Part shown: positions 20,001-31,294 of the stretch, piece after piece
Position numbering within the stretch: position 1 is the stretch's first letter
Layout: the number at the start of each line of letters is the position of its first letter
DNA from: Marvania coccoides
Taxonomy: Eukaryota; Chlorophyta; Trebouxiophyceae; Chlorellales; Chlorellaceae
Length of the DNA stretch: 64,000 nucleotides
NCBI GenBank assembly: GCA_963854735.1
Contig: OY978098.1
Location: 923,501 to 987,500 of the forward strand
Direction: 5' to 3'
Notes under the pieces: model-generated
What the model was told of the DNA's origin: nothing
Seen by the model: the letters and a program-made list of their open reading frames with translations, nothing else
The model's database searches: none
Made by a program: the position numbers and the translations under genes

Positions 20001-23000
20001 GAGGCATCACGGGGGACGTTTCAGGCAGGCCAGGGGTAGCCCAAGCTTCCAGCGGAGTCGCGCGAAACGCCCTCAGCAGCCCCGCCCGTCCCTTCACCGC
20101 CATTGGCCGCAAAGCATGGTACTCAGCGCGTCCCGCGGCCATCCACCGCGTGGACTCGTCGCACAGCACCCCGCCTTCAGTCCCTTCGCGAGCCGCGTTC
20201 ACCATGAGCCTGGCAGCCAGGTTTATCGCATCGCCAAACACTGTGTACTCCGCCCGCCGCTGAGACCCCACCACGCCGCAGAACAGGTTTCCAGTCGTTA
20301 CTCCAGCCACAGCGGCCTGGCCCTGGCGCTGCAGCGCGTCCACGACCGCCAGAGCGGCGTGCATCCCGCGGGAGGGGGAGTCCTCGTGGGCCCGCCCAGG
20401 AAGGCCGAAAGCACACAGCGCCAGATAGCCCTTCTCATCGCAGCGCAGCTGGAGGAAGAACCCGCCGTCCTGGTGCATGCGCCCCTGCGCGGTCTGCGTC
20501 ACCGCCTGCACAGCGTCCAGGCCACCGCCCGAGGCTGCTAGCGAGGGAAATCCGAAGAAGACGATGGTGCACACTCGCACCTCGTTGACGGAGTCGATGT
20601 GGCCAGCCTCGGCACGGAAGCGCACGTTAAAGGGCACGTGGGAGCGCAGAATCTGCAATTAAAAAAAGCAGGAAAATGAGAAGGAAGAAATGTTGCGGAA
20701 AAAAAAAACAGTTTTCTCATTAAAAATAAATGCTTACCTGGTAGGCGTCTACTCGCTCCCTGGGGCTCAGTACCGCTAGACGCTCGCATTCCGCGTCCAT
20801 CTGCTTGTTCGCCGCAGGCGCTGCAGCCAAATCGAGTGCCTTCGCTGCTGCCAAAACTCTTGCAGCGCCGGCGCCGTCTGGCAGCCGCTCCAGCTGCACT
20901 CCCTCTTCTCCCTGTGCCAATTGCGCTGCTTCAGCCGACATCATGACCTCCCCTGGCACCGCGTGCTCCTCTGTGGCCGCCAACTGCGCGATGGGGCCTC
21001 TCGGTTTGCCCGCTTCTGGCGCTGCGCAATCAGCCACGAAAAACTCCCAACGGGCGGCGTCCAAGGAGCCGTCCGCCGTGGGCTCCATCACTCCGCCCAC
21101 GCGGTATGCGCACAGGTCCCCTGCAGCCACTGTGACCTTCAAAGACAGCAGGTCTTGGTTGAGGTTCCCGCTGCCGTCTCTTGCTATGCTGCTCAGCGGC
21201 GCAGGAGGAGCGTCGCGGTCTGGATCATCGCGGTGGGGACTTGTGGGCGGGGAGTTGAGCGGGGAGCACGGCGCAGAAGCAGAATCAAACGTCGGCAGTG
21301 CTCGCACCGCCAGGAAGCTGCCGTGGCCGCCGCCGCCAGCTGCCAAGCTGGTGGCTGAGCTGCCGCGCCGCGCCTCGCTCACCGAGCCACCCGACCCCGC
21401 AGAGGTGGAGCTCCCCCCGCGCGTAAACGCGCCGTTCAGCAGCTTCCGCACCGTCCAGCCCCGGCCTTGATTCGCCTTAATATTTTTCGAAGTGTTGGGC
21501 GTCGCTGCTTCGCCTTCTTCCGCAGTAGCAGCCTCAGGGACGAGGTTCTGGAAGCCGGGAAACCCAGAGAACCCAGAAAACGACAGTTGACCTGCGCCAG
21601 AGGTCGCAGTGGAGCTGGCTGAGGGCATGCGCAGCCCCCCAGACGCTGCGCTGCTGAAAGAAAGTCCCCGCTGCGAAGCCGAGCCTCTGGCGAGCTGCGG
21701 TCCTCCTGGGAGGGTGGTGGCAAACGGTCCTGTGGGCGCCTCTGGCTGCTGCTCGTGTGGCAGCTCCGGCGGGCGCACCGCGCGTACGCCCCCAAGAGAA
21801 AACTCGGCGGCAAACGCGGCAAGGGTGCGCTCGTGGATGCTGCGCATGCGCAGAGAGTCCCGCCCAACGCCAGACCCGGTCTCCGACAACGTGCGTGCGC
21901 TGTGGGAGGGCCGCAACGGCTCCACCTGCGCCTCAGAGCTGGGTCCAGTGCGGGTCCGCCGCCTCAGCCGTGCCGCCGCTTGCGATGCTGAAACAAATCG
22001 ATTCAGCCGTCCAGGGGAGGGCGGCTCGCCCGTCCTCTCGGTAGGAGCACCTCCTCGTGCCTTTGTGGGCGTGGTAGGCGCTGAATACGACCGCGTTTCC
22101 CTCAGTTCACCGCCGTCATTGCTGCTCTCTGGTCGCCCGCCGCTGGGGGCTGCCTTTCGCCTCCAAGGAGTCATTGAAGGCGCCCTGGGGCCCCTTTTGA
22201 CACGCTGCCGAGAGGTGCTGGCATCTTTGGAGGCATCGTAGGCCAGAGCGTCGGCCTCCATCGAGGAAGCATGCTGCAAATTTGCCGCCGCTACTTTCAC
22301 AAACTGCCCGCCCTCTAGCGTCACTTGCTCCCGGGGCAGGGGCAGTGCCTCCCCATTAGGCTGCATGCTCATCACCCCGAACCGGTCCACCAGCTCTTTG
22401 GCGGCCGCCGCAGCGCGCAGCATCGCCCGCCGCAGCCCCCCGTCTTCACTGCCTTCCGCCTCCGCTGCCGTGGGCTCAAACACCACCAGCATCGCGTCCC
22501 CCGCAAACTTGCACACGTCCCCGCCGTGCAGCATCACCAGGTCTATGACCTGCGCGAAGTAAGAGTTCATGCAGCGGGTGAGGAGCTCAATGCCGCCAGA
22601 TCCAGTCAGCGACAGGGCCTCAGTCAGCGCAGTGAACCCCGAAACATCCGCCACAGCCACTGCCGCTCGAAAACACCGCGCTCTAGGTTTGGTTTCGGTG
22701 TCTAGCCGCCACCCGGACGCGTTTGCGGGCTGCGGTTGGGCGTCGCTTGTGTGTGTGGCAGTTTGAATGTAGTGGCGCTGCTCCGACGGGCGCAGGATGT
22801 CGTCGCGCAGCATGTTGGGCGCAAACGGAGCTAGGCTGGGCCACAGGTGCACCGCTGCCGCGGCTTTGTGCTCCATTGAGACCCAAGACGACGGCCCAGG
22901 CGAAAACAGTGAAGGCCCCAGCGGGGAAGCTTCTGGCGCCAGCGCTGCCGAAGCCGCAGGGGCGTCAACATCGATGCGCAGCAGCGACGGCCAGGGCTTG

Positions 23001-23796
23001 GGCGTGCCGGAGGCTGCCGCCGCTGCAGCAGAAGTTGGCAGCGGCAAGCCAGGCACAGCAGGCACAGCAGGCGGCGTTGAAAACGCCGCAGCCGTCGCCT
23101 CTTCGCCAGAAAGGGAGGCAGACAGCATGGAAGATACGTGCCGCAGGTTGAGCTTGGAGACCAGCGCTTCTAAGGAGCCGCCTGAGGGCTCTGTGGAGGA
23201 CAAATGCTGCGGGAGTAGCGATGAGGCTTCGCAGAGCGAGTGCAGGCGATTTGGAGAGGCAAAGGCAGCCGCCTCGAACGCCACCTCTCGCAGGTCCAAG
23301 CCTTTTGGCGTTTGCAGCACGGCCAGGCCCCCTCCACCTTGAAATCCTGAAAAAATATCGTAATTTTAAATGAGTTCACGGCCGCCCAAAGCGAAGGAAA
23401 ACAAATAAATAAAAATAGTAACGAGCCTTCAGCCAACGTACCCTCTGACTGGAAACCTGCAGAGCTGCCTTCGTTGTCATCCAGCCCCCAGAAATTGGAG
23501 CTCAAGTCAACGCCAGGCAGCAGTGTGCGGGCTTCCCTGGCGCCATCTGCGCGTTGCTTGCCGCTCATTGCCAGCTCCAACGGCAGGGAGATGCGCAGCT
23601 CCAAGGGCGAGAAGGGCTTGGCTCCAGTCGAAGAGGAGGGCGGTGGAGACGGCGGAGCGGGACGGGCGCCGTCATAAGCTTCTCGGGCCGTGGACGCTGC
23701 CGTCGCAAAGGGGCTCGCGGGAGGCATCTTTACGGCTGGACTTGCCACCGTCAGGCTCTTGGCCTGCCCAGGAGGCGTCTTGTCTTCACGCTCCAT
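17046..23796 (-). CDS. Soluble adenylyl cyclase-like protein (tandem class III cyclase domains + AAA ATPase)
   Basis: Four exons on the minus strand, 23796-23442, 23346-20738, 20652-17992 and 17888-17046, join in phase to 2155 residues. The first cyclase domain starts at about residue 345 with ADVSGFTALTEAL (metal-site Asp ~352) and GGDVCKFAGDAMLVVFEP (second Asp ~402). Its second half (LKVTVAAGDLC...) resumes near 850 after a ~400-residue Ser/Pro/Arg-rich insertion. The second cyclase domain spans about 1010-1180 (VCTIVFFGFPSL, GNLFCGVVGSQRRAEYTVFG, DAINLAARLM). An ATPase module follows: LVGRDGE, Walker A GDAGIGKT (~1304) and Walker B LLIVLDDVHLFD. The rest is a helical TPR-like tail. Order and motifs match animal ADCY10, which makes cAMP in response to bicarbonate and calcium. 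No membrane segment is seen. Product and bicarbonate response here are inference. Confidence 0.88.
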
Positions 23797-24134
23797 TCTG
23801 ATCAATACAGAAATGTCAGTGTTCGCGAGGATAGCGGCAGAGAAGAGACATGAAGGCCCATTTCATCCATATAGCAAGACATTTGACGTGTGCGACAGCG
23901 AAAATGCGTTCATGTGTCGTGCATTTGAAAATTCAGGCTCGTATGACGAGCATTCTGCCCCTTTTAATATATAAAAAACATTATAAATTTATTATCCAAA
24001 TGAAGTATTAAGCCTCAAGAGGCAAAAAATAGTCGGTCTTGGAGACTGAAAAAAAAACTTTCAAAACCACAATTCAATAATTGAATGATCTAAGGATCTC
24101 CGCTGATTTTAAATTTATAAAATTATTTTCAGCC
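23797..24134. other. Divergent promoter region, cyclase (minus) and COX11 (plus)
   Basis: About 340 AT-rich bases between two start codons. No clear TATA box or repeat is seen. Confidence 0.5.
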
Positions 24135-25098
24135 ATGTCGTTCGCCCGGGGCGCCTCGAGGTGCTTGAGAACGACTCTGAAGCGATCACTGCATGACTCA
24201 AGCGCTGCGTCTGTGGCCGCTGGCCTCGCACCCTCGCCCCTCGCCACCGCATGTGAAGCTGGAGCCCGGTGTTCACCGTCTCAGTTCGTCAGCCTCCGCG
24301 GTTTTGCGTCTCAACCTCGCCAATGGTGGATTTCACCAGAGAAACAGAAGCGCCTGAACGACCAGGCCATGTACTTTGTACGTCAATTCAAGGTTTATAA
24401 CAAACCCCAACTTCTCCTCAGCCCATCGCCTTCATCAACTCACCCACATATTCATAATTGTTTTTCTTCAGGTTGCTGCCGCCGTTGGCATGGTGGGGCT
24501 GACCTACGCCTCTGTCCCGCTCTACCGCATGTTCTGCCAAGCCACTGGGTACGGCGGCACCGTTCAGGAGGGCCGCAGCGTGGAGGAGAAGCTGCGGCGT
24601 CGCGAGGAGGAGCGCGACGAGGCGCTGGAGGCCGCCGCCGCTGCCTGCGAGCTCACCGTGCACTTTAACGCCGATGTGGCGGACGGCCTGCCTTGGAGGT
24701 TCCTCCCCACGCAGCGCTCTGTCAAAATCCACCCTGGGCAGAGCACTTTGGCCTTTTACACCGCCCACAATCACAGCGACCATGCCATCACCGGAGTTTC
24801 TACCTACAACGTGGCCCCCCAGCAGGTGGGGCAGTACTTTAACAAGGTGCAGTGCTTCTGCTTCGAGGAGCAGCGGCTGCGGGGGGGTGAGAGGGTTGAT
24901 ATGCCGGTATTTTTCTATATCGACCCTGAGTTTGCCACCGACCCCAAAATGAAGGGCATAGGCAACATCACGCTGAGCTACACCTTCTTCAAGGTGTCGG
25001 AGGATGAGGGGGATGAAGAAGAGGTGGCGGTGATGACCCCGCCACAGGCGGCAGCAATAACGGCAGGGAATAAGAGGCAGGCGGTGAAAGAGCAATGA
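24135..25098 (+). CDS. COX11: Cytochrome c oxidase assembly protein COX11
   Basis: Two exons, 24135-24392 and 24472-25098, give 294 residues. The first ~70 residues are Arg/Ser-rich without acids early on, as in a mitochondrial presequence. A single transmembrane helix (VAAAVGMVGLTYASVPLYRM) begins exactly at exon 2. The body carries the family landmarks YRMFCQATGYGGT and the copper-binding CFCFEEQ, followed by the FFYIDPEFATDP segment. COX11 delivers copper to the CuB site of COX1 from the inner-membrane, intermembrane-space side. A Glu/Arg-rich insertion follows YGGT. The C-terminal extension (EDEGDEEEVAVM...) is longer than usual. Confidence 0.95.
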
Positions 25099-25403
25099 AA
25101 CGCATTCTTTTTTTATTATTTTCATTTTTTTTATTTTTCATTTCTATTATTCAATCTATTTGGTTTTTACTTGTTGGTGTGTGAAATGGGGTACAATAAA
25201 ATGCAAAAATAAAAAATTAGACGTATCAGCCGCAAAAAAAATTAAAGAAAAACTAAGAACTCAGACCATTAAAAAAAACCAAATTTCTTCATTAAAATCA
25301 TCAAAGCACAAAACGGAAAAAGCCAAAAAAAAAATAATCAAATCATGGTATTACTGTTGTCTTGCGTGCTCTCACAAGTGTTTTTTTTATGGGTTCTCAC
25401 GTT
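25099..25403. other. AT-rich spacer between convergent COX11 and PSB33
   Basis: About 305 bases of T- and A-rich sequence. It holds the two 3' UTRs and no gene. Confidence 0.55.
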
Positions 25404-26339
25404 TTACTGAGTAATGTACTTAACCAGTGCAATGGAAACGAGACCCACAGCGCTCACAGCCAGCACAGCCACCACCGTGGTGGCCACCTGCGCAATGCCG
25501 CCGCTGCTGCTCTCCTCCGCCTCCGCTCCCTCAACGTACACCTTGGGCTCCAGGCCGTACACGTTGTTGTTCTCCAGGGAGGTATCAGAACCGCCCTTGG
25601 TGGAGTTGTTGGTGCTGCGGGTGGTGGAGCCGGAGATGTCGACAGAAATAGCATCCTGGCTGAGCTTGACGGGGTAGATCTCGAGGTTGCGGCAGGTGGA
25701 CTGCGGGGTCAGCATTTTGAGGACGGCGTTGTTGGGGTACCAGCTCAGAATGGAGCCGTCCCTGAGGGAAAACAAGCTGCCAGTGGAGGGGCACTCGATG
25801 GCGTAGTCCTGGGTGAACTTGGCGCGGATGAAGCCCTCGGAGTAGGCACCTTCAGCAGGAGATCGGGCCTCGATGGCGTAGATCATGTTGCGGTACCAGA
25901 AGATAAGCACGCCCTTACCCTCCACGCGCACCTCCTTGCGGGTGCCTGGACAGAGAAAGAAGAGGAGAGGGTGTGAGCGGCGGTGGCTAGAAAAGGGGGC
26001 TGTTTTATTTGTCACGCACCTTTAGGCAGGTCCTCAGGGCGCATGACGGGAATGAAGGCGCCCTCAGTCTTGGCCTCGCTGGTGGCGGTCATGGCGGTGG
26101 CTGTGGGGGTGCAGGGGAGAGTAAATTATTGTGTGGCACACATTGAAGATTGAAAATTTCGCGAGGAGGAGGAACTCACCACGCACGGCCTTCACAGCCA
26201 GAAGACGCTTTGACATGAAGGTCTTCGCGACAAAGCAGGGCATTTGGGTAGCGATCTGCGGGGCGTGAACGCTGCGAGAATTCCTGTTCATCGCCACAGG
26301 GGCCATGGCCATAGGCACTGAGGACATGGTGACCTGCAT
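25404..26339 (-). CDS. PSB33: Chloroplast Rieske-like thylakoid protein PSB33
   Basis: Three exons on the minus strand, 26339-26180, 26100-26020 and 25945-25404, give 260 residues. The Met/Ala/Arg-rich N-terminus is a plastid transit peptide. The body has a Rieske-type beta fold (VLIFWYRNMIYAIEARSP, AIECPSTGSLFSLRDGSI, LSWYPNNAVLKMLTP) but lacks the paired Cys-His ligands of a [2Fe-2S] centre. One C-terminal transmembrane helix (VATTVVAVLAVSAVGLVSIA) anchors it. This fits the green-lineage protein PSB33, which supports photosystem II organisation under changing light. It converges on COX11 with about 305 bp between stops. Confidence 0.85.
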
Positions 26340-26915
26340 GATGCCTGGATTGTGAAGAGCAATATTTTTGTGGTGAAATGTCTGAAAAATATTAAATGTA
26401 GAGTTTTTTCTCCGAGTTTTCTTTAATTTTTTTTAATTTTTTTTGCAGCCATCAAATATTCTATATGTAACTAAATTTTTTTCGCCGCGTACGCTTGCCA
26501 AGCCTTTTAGAAATGTCCCACCCTCCTCCTGCACCGTCCCCACTGATTCTTTTCATATCCTTGAAAAACGATACAAGAACCAGGCATTTTTGCTGGCTAT
26601 TACCAGTCAAATGATGTATTTGCGTATCAGAAAGGTGCGAGTCGTACACTTTCGATATGGGTGTGAATGATGACGCAGCCGACATCTGTCAACGACATCT
26701 GTAGGGAGGCAGATTGAGGCACACACGTGGGCCACTTCTCTCTGACCTGTAGTTCATTGAACTGAAGGTATTTTCACCTCTTCCTTGGGCACACCAGTCG
26801 CTGACTCAGGCGGAAATTCAACTGCTCTTGAGCTGCCATAACGTGCGCAGCATGCTCTCTCAAAACGCCGTTTCTCTCCCTGGATATTGAGTATTTTTAA
26901 TTATCATCTATAATC
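26340..26915. other. Divergent promoter region, PSB33 (minus) and coiled-coil gene (plus)
   Basis: About 575 bases between start codons, with low-complexity T runs near 26400-26440. No gene or repeat is recognised. Confidence 0.5.
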
Positions 26916-27777
26916 ATGAAACTGTACTGTCTCTTCCGGGCGTTGGAGGAGCTCAATGGCGGAGACGGAGTGTGGATGAAACGAGCTGAATTAATTAACA
27001 ACGACCCAAAGGTCCTGGATGACGACTTTGTGCTCTGGTCGCAAGTTAAAAATGTGTTGAGCAGCGTGAATGAAGTTCTGAGTTTGAGGAGCGACGAGAT
27101 TGAGCGGCTTGAAAAGTGAGTAGAGACTTTTGGTTTCGTGACAGTATGCTGTACTCAATGCTTAGCCCGGCGCTAGCTCTTTATTTGGAACGCGGACTAT
27201 TTATTACATTTATCCCGCCAAACGCCTCCCCCGTTCCTGAGCATGACAACGTTCACTTTTTCAAACTGACCAGCAGACAGTCACAGCCACCTTTCTTCCG
27301 AAATGCAGAGAGTTGGAGGAAGCACGCAGCGCGGAGACGCAGAGCCGGGCGGAGGCCGACGACGAGAACGCCTTCCTGGAGGACCAAATGCAAAAACTGT
27401 TTAGCGAGCGAAACTTGCTACAGCAGCGCGTGCAGGAGCTGCAGCGCGACAACCAGTACCTGGAGGACACCATCACGCTGATGCGGGCGCAGCTGGCGGA
27501 CGGCGGGGATGGTGCAGCAGCACCAGCTGTGGCGTCGCCGATGCATCTGCCGATGCTTCCTCCTGCGAGTCCTGGAGAGGGCGCCGTGCTGCGAAAAGCA
27601 CTGGCGGTGGAGAAAGCGCGGGGCCTGGCGCTGGAGGAGGAGGTCGCGCGCCTGAAGCAGTGCAATGCGGGCCCCAAAAAGCAGCTGGAGATGGCGTTCG
27701 CAGCGCCAGGCTCACCGCGCATTAGGGCCGTGCAAACTGCCCAGACCCCTAAAATGAACAGCGGGCAAGAGATTTAA
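26916..27777 (+). CDS. Small coiled-coil protein, unknown
   Basis: Two exons, 26916-27115 and 27309-27777, give 222 residues. A short N-terminal globular part (MKLYCLFRALEELNGGDGVW) is followed by about 100 residues of heptad-like coiled coil rich in Glu, Leu, Arg and Gln (NLLQQRVQELQRDNQYLED). A Pro-rich break and a second short coil (LALEEEVARLKQ) follow. There is no signal or membrane segment. The ATG at 26916 is the first in frame after an AT-rich leader. I do not recognise the family. A structural or cytoskeletal adaptor role would be a guess. It converges on the MMACHC gene, with 115 bp between stops. Confidence 0.65.
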
Positions 27778-27892
27778 AAAAAAAAATCATAAGCTCCTTA
27801 TACTTTATTTATAGCTTGGTTACATGACGAAACGAAATAATTATATTTTGATACAAACATAAAACAAATCTAGTTGTACTGCTTATTTTTAC

Positions 27893-28666
27893 TTATTTCA
27901 ATCTGTCAGCAACAAGTGAGCGAAGCAGAGACCTATCCCCTGTGTAATGATATAGAATCTGCTCTTCGCAGTACCGGTGTGGGTGCCTTTCAGGCGAGGC
28001 TGCGTCCCGCACTGCCAGCCATTGCTGCCACCCCGCGCGCACATCCGCCATCTCAGGCAAGCGCTCAATCTTGCCTAGAGCGATCGCTGCTGCTGCCTTC
28101 ACATTGGCCACCGTTTCTGGGGTCATTGGACAAGCCAGCGGGGCAGGTTGTGGCTGCGAGAAAGTTGCTTCGTCAAAAACTATGGCGCATCGCAGCGAGA
28201 ACCAGGGGCCAAATGAAGGGTGCATAGAAAGGTGGGACTCGTGGTCCAAGTACGCCAAGCCAGCGCACTCTGCCATTCGCTGCATGGCTACGAAAGCTGG
28301 GCCCTGTTCAAGCTCGGATAATCGATGCGACCAAAATAGCCGAAATTTTGAGGTTGTATAGGCCGCTGCAATGGCGAAGTCGACGCTGCGCTCGACGTAC
28401 ACCTCCAGGGGGTGTGGGTTGTTCAGCAAGGCGGCATCTGCGGCACACGCTGCCAGAAAAGGCCGCCAAATGGCTGCTGAGTTGCCGATGATCAGTGTCA
28501 GCGCGTCATCACCTGCAGGGGGTGCCTCTGGGATGCGGGAGCCTGCAGCGTGCTCAGGCAGGCCCTGGTTGTACCAGTTGAGGGCCAGCGGTTGAACGAT
28601 GTCGATTCCGTCTTTCGATAGGTGTGCTTGGAGTGTTTGCACGCAGGGGAGAGGGACAGTAGACAT
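27893..28666 (-). CDS. MMACHC: Cobalamin-processing protein MMACHC (CblC)-like
   Basis: A single exon on the minus strand encodes 257 residues, close to the ~280 of animal MMACHC. Landmarks are ALTLIIGNSAAIWRPFL near the N-terminus, NNPHPLEVYVERSV, MQRMAECAGLAYLD, and HPSFGPWFSLRCAIVF, the nitroreductase-like core that binds cobalamin. In other organisms the protein removes the upper ligand of cyano- and alkyl-cobalamins before delivery to methionine synthase and methylmalonyl-CoA mutase. Its presence suggests the alga takes up and uses vitamin B12. No organelle signal is visible. A TTACA at 27820-27824 (TGTAA on the coding strand) lies 69 bp beyond the stop. Confidence 0.85.
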   Translation of the reverse strand: MSTVPLPCVQTLQAHLSKDGIDIVQPLALNWYNQGLPEHAAGSRIPEAPPAGDDALTLIIGNSAAIWRPFLAACAADAALLNNPHPLEVYVERSVDFAIAAAYTTSKFRLFWSHRLSELEQGPAFVAMQRMAECAGLAYLDHESHLSMHPSFGPWFSLRCAIVFDEATFSQPQPAPLACPMTPETVANVKAAAAIALGKIERLPEMADVRAGWQQWLAVRDAASPERHPHRYCEEQILYHYTGDRSLLRSLVADRLK

Positions 28667-29062
28667 ACTTTTTCGTTGAAGGAGTTAGCGGGTGAAGGTT
28701 TGTTTGAGCGGACACAAGGAAGGAGAGGGACGGACGGAGCAGCGGTGGAGACAGGAAGACAGCAGCTGCAGTGGACAGGAGGAATCGATGGCTGTGCCTT
28801 CCAATCCACAATCTTTTTAGGGAGCGCAGCACAGCTTGATGGCCAATTTTGCCGGTAAATAAATAAATGAAAAAAAAAATCAAGGCAGAAAAAAATGCTA
28901 AGCGTAGCTTGAAGCTTGCTTCCCTTATTTCCTTCTCTCTGATCAGATTTTTATTTTGCATTGATTGGACTTTGTGGTGGACGAGTGCATGTTTTAGAGC
29001 GTGATGGTGTAGGGGGACCCACCTTTAAATTTTTTTGATCGGAAGACGCGCTTTCAAACAAG
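28667..29062. other. Divergent promoter region, MMACHC (minus) and TML (plus)
   Basis: About 400 bases between start codons. No recognised motif or gene. Confidence 0.5.
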
Positions 29063-31148
29063 ATGGTTGCCACGCCTTTGGCCGTTGTTTTGAGAGCCAA
29101 AGGTGGCAATTTCATGATCCAAACGTGAGAACGAGGTGCCAGTTTGTTTGCTCTCTCTGCATTGATCAAGCTCTCACACTCCTCGTGTGCGCCCTCTCGC
29201 CGCTCCTCCTGCAGGTATGGCATCCCTGGGAAACTGGTGCAAGACGCGGCGGCCGAAGCCCTCGACTCGCTGCAGCGCTACAGAAAAGATGGCCCCGTCT
29301 CTTCACCGCCCGACAGGCAAGTCTTTATTTTATTTTTATACCTACCTTTCATAGCTCTCCCTTTCTCATATCCACCATACGTCTTTGAAATACTCAATGC
29401 ATAGTCTCAAATCCTTATTTTCCCCCTCCTTTCTCTGCAGCTCCGGCGACGCCGCCCCTAACCTTGCGCTGGGGCAGGTCTCCGTCCTTCAGGGCCGCTT
29501 CCTTGTGACATACCGCATGGTCAACGCAATCCTGGTGCTGCTCATCAGCGAACCCACCTCCAACGCCTTCCTGTGCCTTCGCCTGCTGGACGCCTGCGGC
29601 AAGGTGCTGGTGGGGGCGTGCCAGGGAGTGGAGGTGACGCCGGAGCGGCTGTCCAAGAGATACGCCGACGTTCACGCTTTCTTAGGGAGTCTGGTGGTGG
29701 GCGGGCTGGCGGAGCTGCCCCCCGCGTTCGTGCACAGCTCCGCCACCAGCGAAAAGATGCTGTCCGCCAAGCGGATAAAGAAGTTGTTGGGGTCCGGGAG
29801 GGGCGGGAGCGGCAGCTCCTTCATCGGGGACAAAGCGGCGGAACAGAGCGAGGAGAACAACCCTGCGACTATGCCAGGCACCCCCAAGAAGGAGGAAAAG
29901 AAGGCAGAGAGCGCAGACCCGTTGGCGCTCGTTGAGTTCAGCATCCCTGCTGACGCGCTGCCGCCGCCGCCGGCGCGGGCGGTGGGCGCCAAACGGCGGC
30001 CCCCTGCGCCACCCAGGGTGGTGGCAGTAGTCCCTGTGGCGTTCAAGGGTGCTGTGGAGGACGAATCGACCGCGCCTGCGGAGGCAGAAGGCTTCGGTGC
30101 CTTCCAGGAGGTGAAGGTTCTCGAGGCGGAAAAGGCGGGCGATGAAGAGGGCGCAGGGGCAGAGGGGTGGGAGGCGGCGTTTGGCGGCGAAGCAGAGGCG
30201 GAACCCGCACCGTCAGGGCCCACACTGAGCCCTGCAGACCTGCAGCAGGCACTGCAGTTGGTGGAAATTTACCGTGGGGAGGTGGTGGCTGGAAAGCTGC
30301 AGAACGCGGTTGTGGACGGCGCGGTGCGGCGGAAATTGGCGCCTTATGGGCTGGAGTCTGCTCGATTTAGGCTGCTGGAGTCTGAGGTGCCAGTGGTGAA
30401 TGCCTGCTTGCAAATGGCAGCCAGGCACACGGCCTACACCTCTGCGGCGGCCAACGACGCGTACGTGTTCGCTGCAGCGCTGACTGGGTCCCCCATGGAC
30501 TGCTGCTACATCAAATACACGTAAGAATCTTCTTTTTCATTTATCAACGCATATTTATTTTATTTTTCGTCAATAAACACCATTGTTGCTACCCCATTTC
30601 ACATTCTTTTCTTTTCTTTCTCTTCCCCTTCTTCCCCTTATCGCAGGCTACCTTCTGTTGCGTGCCTGCCTCCTCTCCAGCTCGACCTCCTGCTGGCGCC
30701 CCCCTCAGCTCTGAAGCCGCAGCCAGGCAAGGCGCTGCAGTGGGAGGCCCTGGTGGCGCTGCGGTACGCCACTAACCCCGCGCTGGCAGGGCCACTGCTG
30801 GACGCCGTTGTGGAGGTGGATCTGCCACCTGAGCTGTCCATTTTGGTGAAAATTTCGCCGTCGGCGCGGTGGAGCCCCGGGGAGTGCCGCTTGCGGTGGG
30901 ATTTAGGCCGGATTGAGCCTGGCACCAGCGGGCTGGCCAGGGCGGTGGTTGGCGCCAAGCCTGGCATTCCCGCAGACCGCGCCGCTGCGGCCCTGCGCGA
31001 TGCAACAAAGGCGAGAGTGGTGTTTAGCGGCTGGCCTGGGAGCTTGCTGTCTGGAACGGGGCTGGAGGTGGCCATGCCTGGGGAGGATGCGCCAGAGTAC
31101 CACCAAGGGAGGGCGCAGTGGTTTGCCGAGGTGGTGGTGCGGCCTTGA
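29063..31148 (+). CDS. TML: TPLATE/TSET complex muniscin-like subunit (TML, TCUP)
   Basis: Four exons, 29063-29124, 29215-29316, 29441-30520 and 30647-31148, give 581 residues. The N-terminus (LRAKGGNFMIQT) and the longin-like part (RFLVTYRMVNAILVLLISE, VLVGACQGVEVTPERLSKRY) resemble the start of plant TML. A charged, Pro-rich linker follows, then a C-terminal mu-homology domain (DCCYIKYTLPSV, RYATNPALAGPLLDAVVEVD, WDLGRIEPG). TML is the mu-like member of the TSET/TPLATE endocytic adaptor at the plasma membrane. The donor of exon 2 is GC (GACAG|GCAAGT), and the nearby GT breaks frame. It is shorter than the land-plant protein because the linker is short. Confidence 0.75.
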
Positions 31149-31294
31149 GAGGGAGAGTGGCAGCTGGCGGCAGCACAGCGTGACTGGCGGGCCAACAGCA
31201 ATTCTTTGTGTGTTTGGCTCAATATTAATTTTAATTAAAAAAATATTATATTTTGGGTTATAATCGCAGCACGTGTTGACAAAGAACAGCGAAA

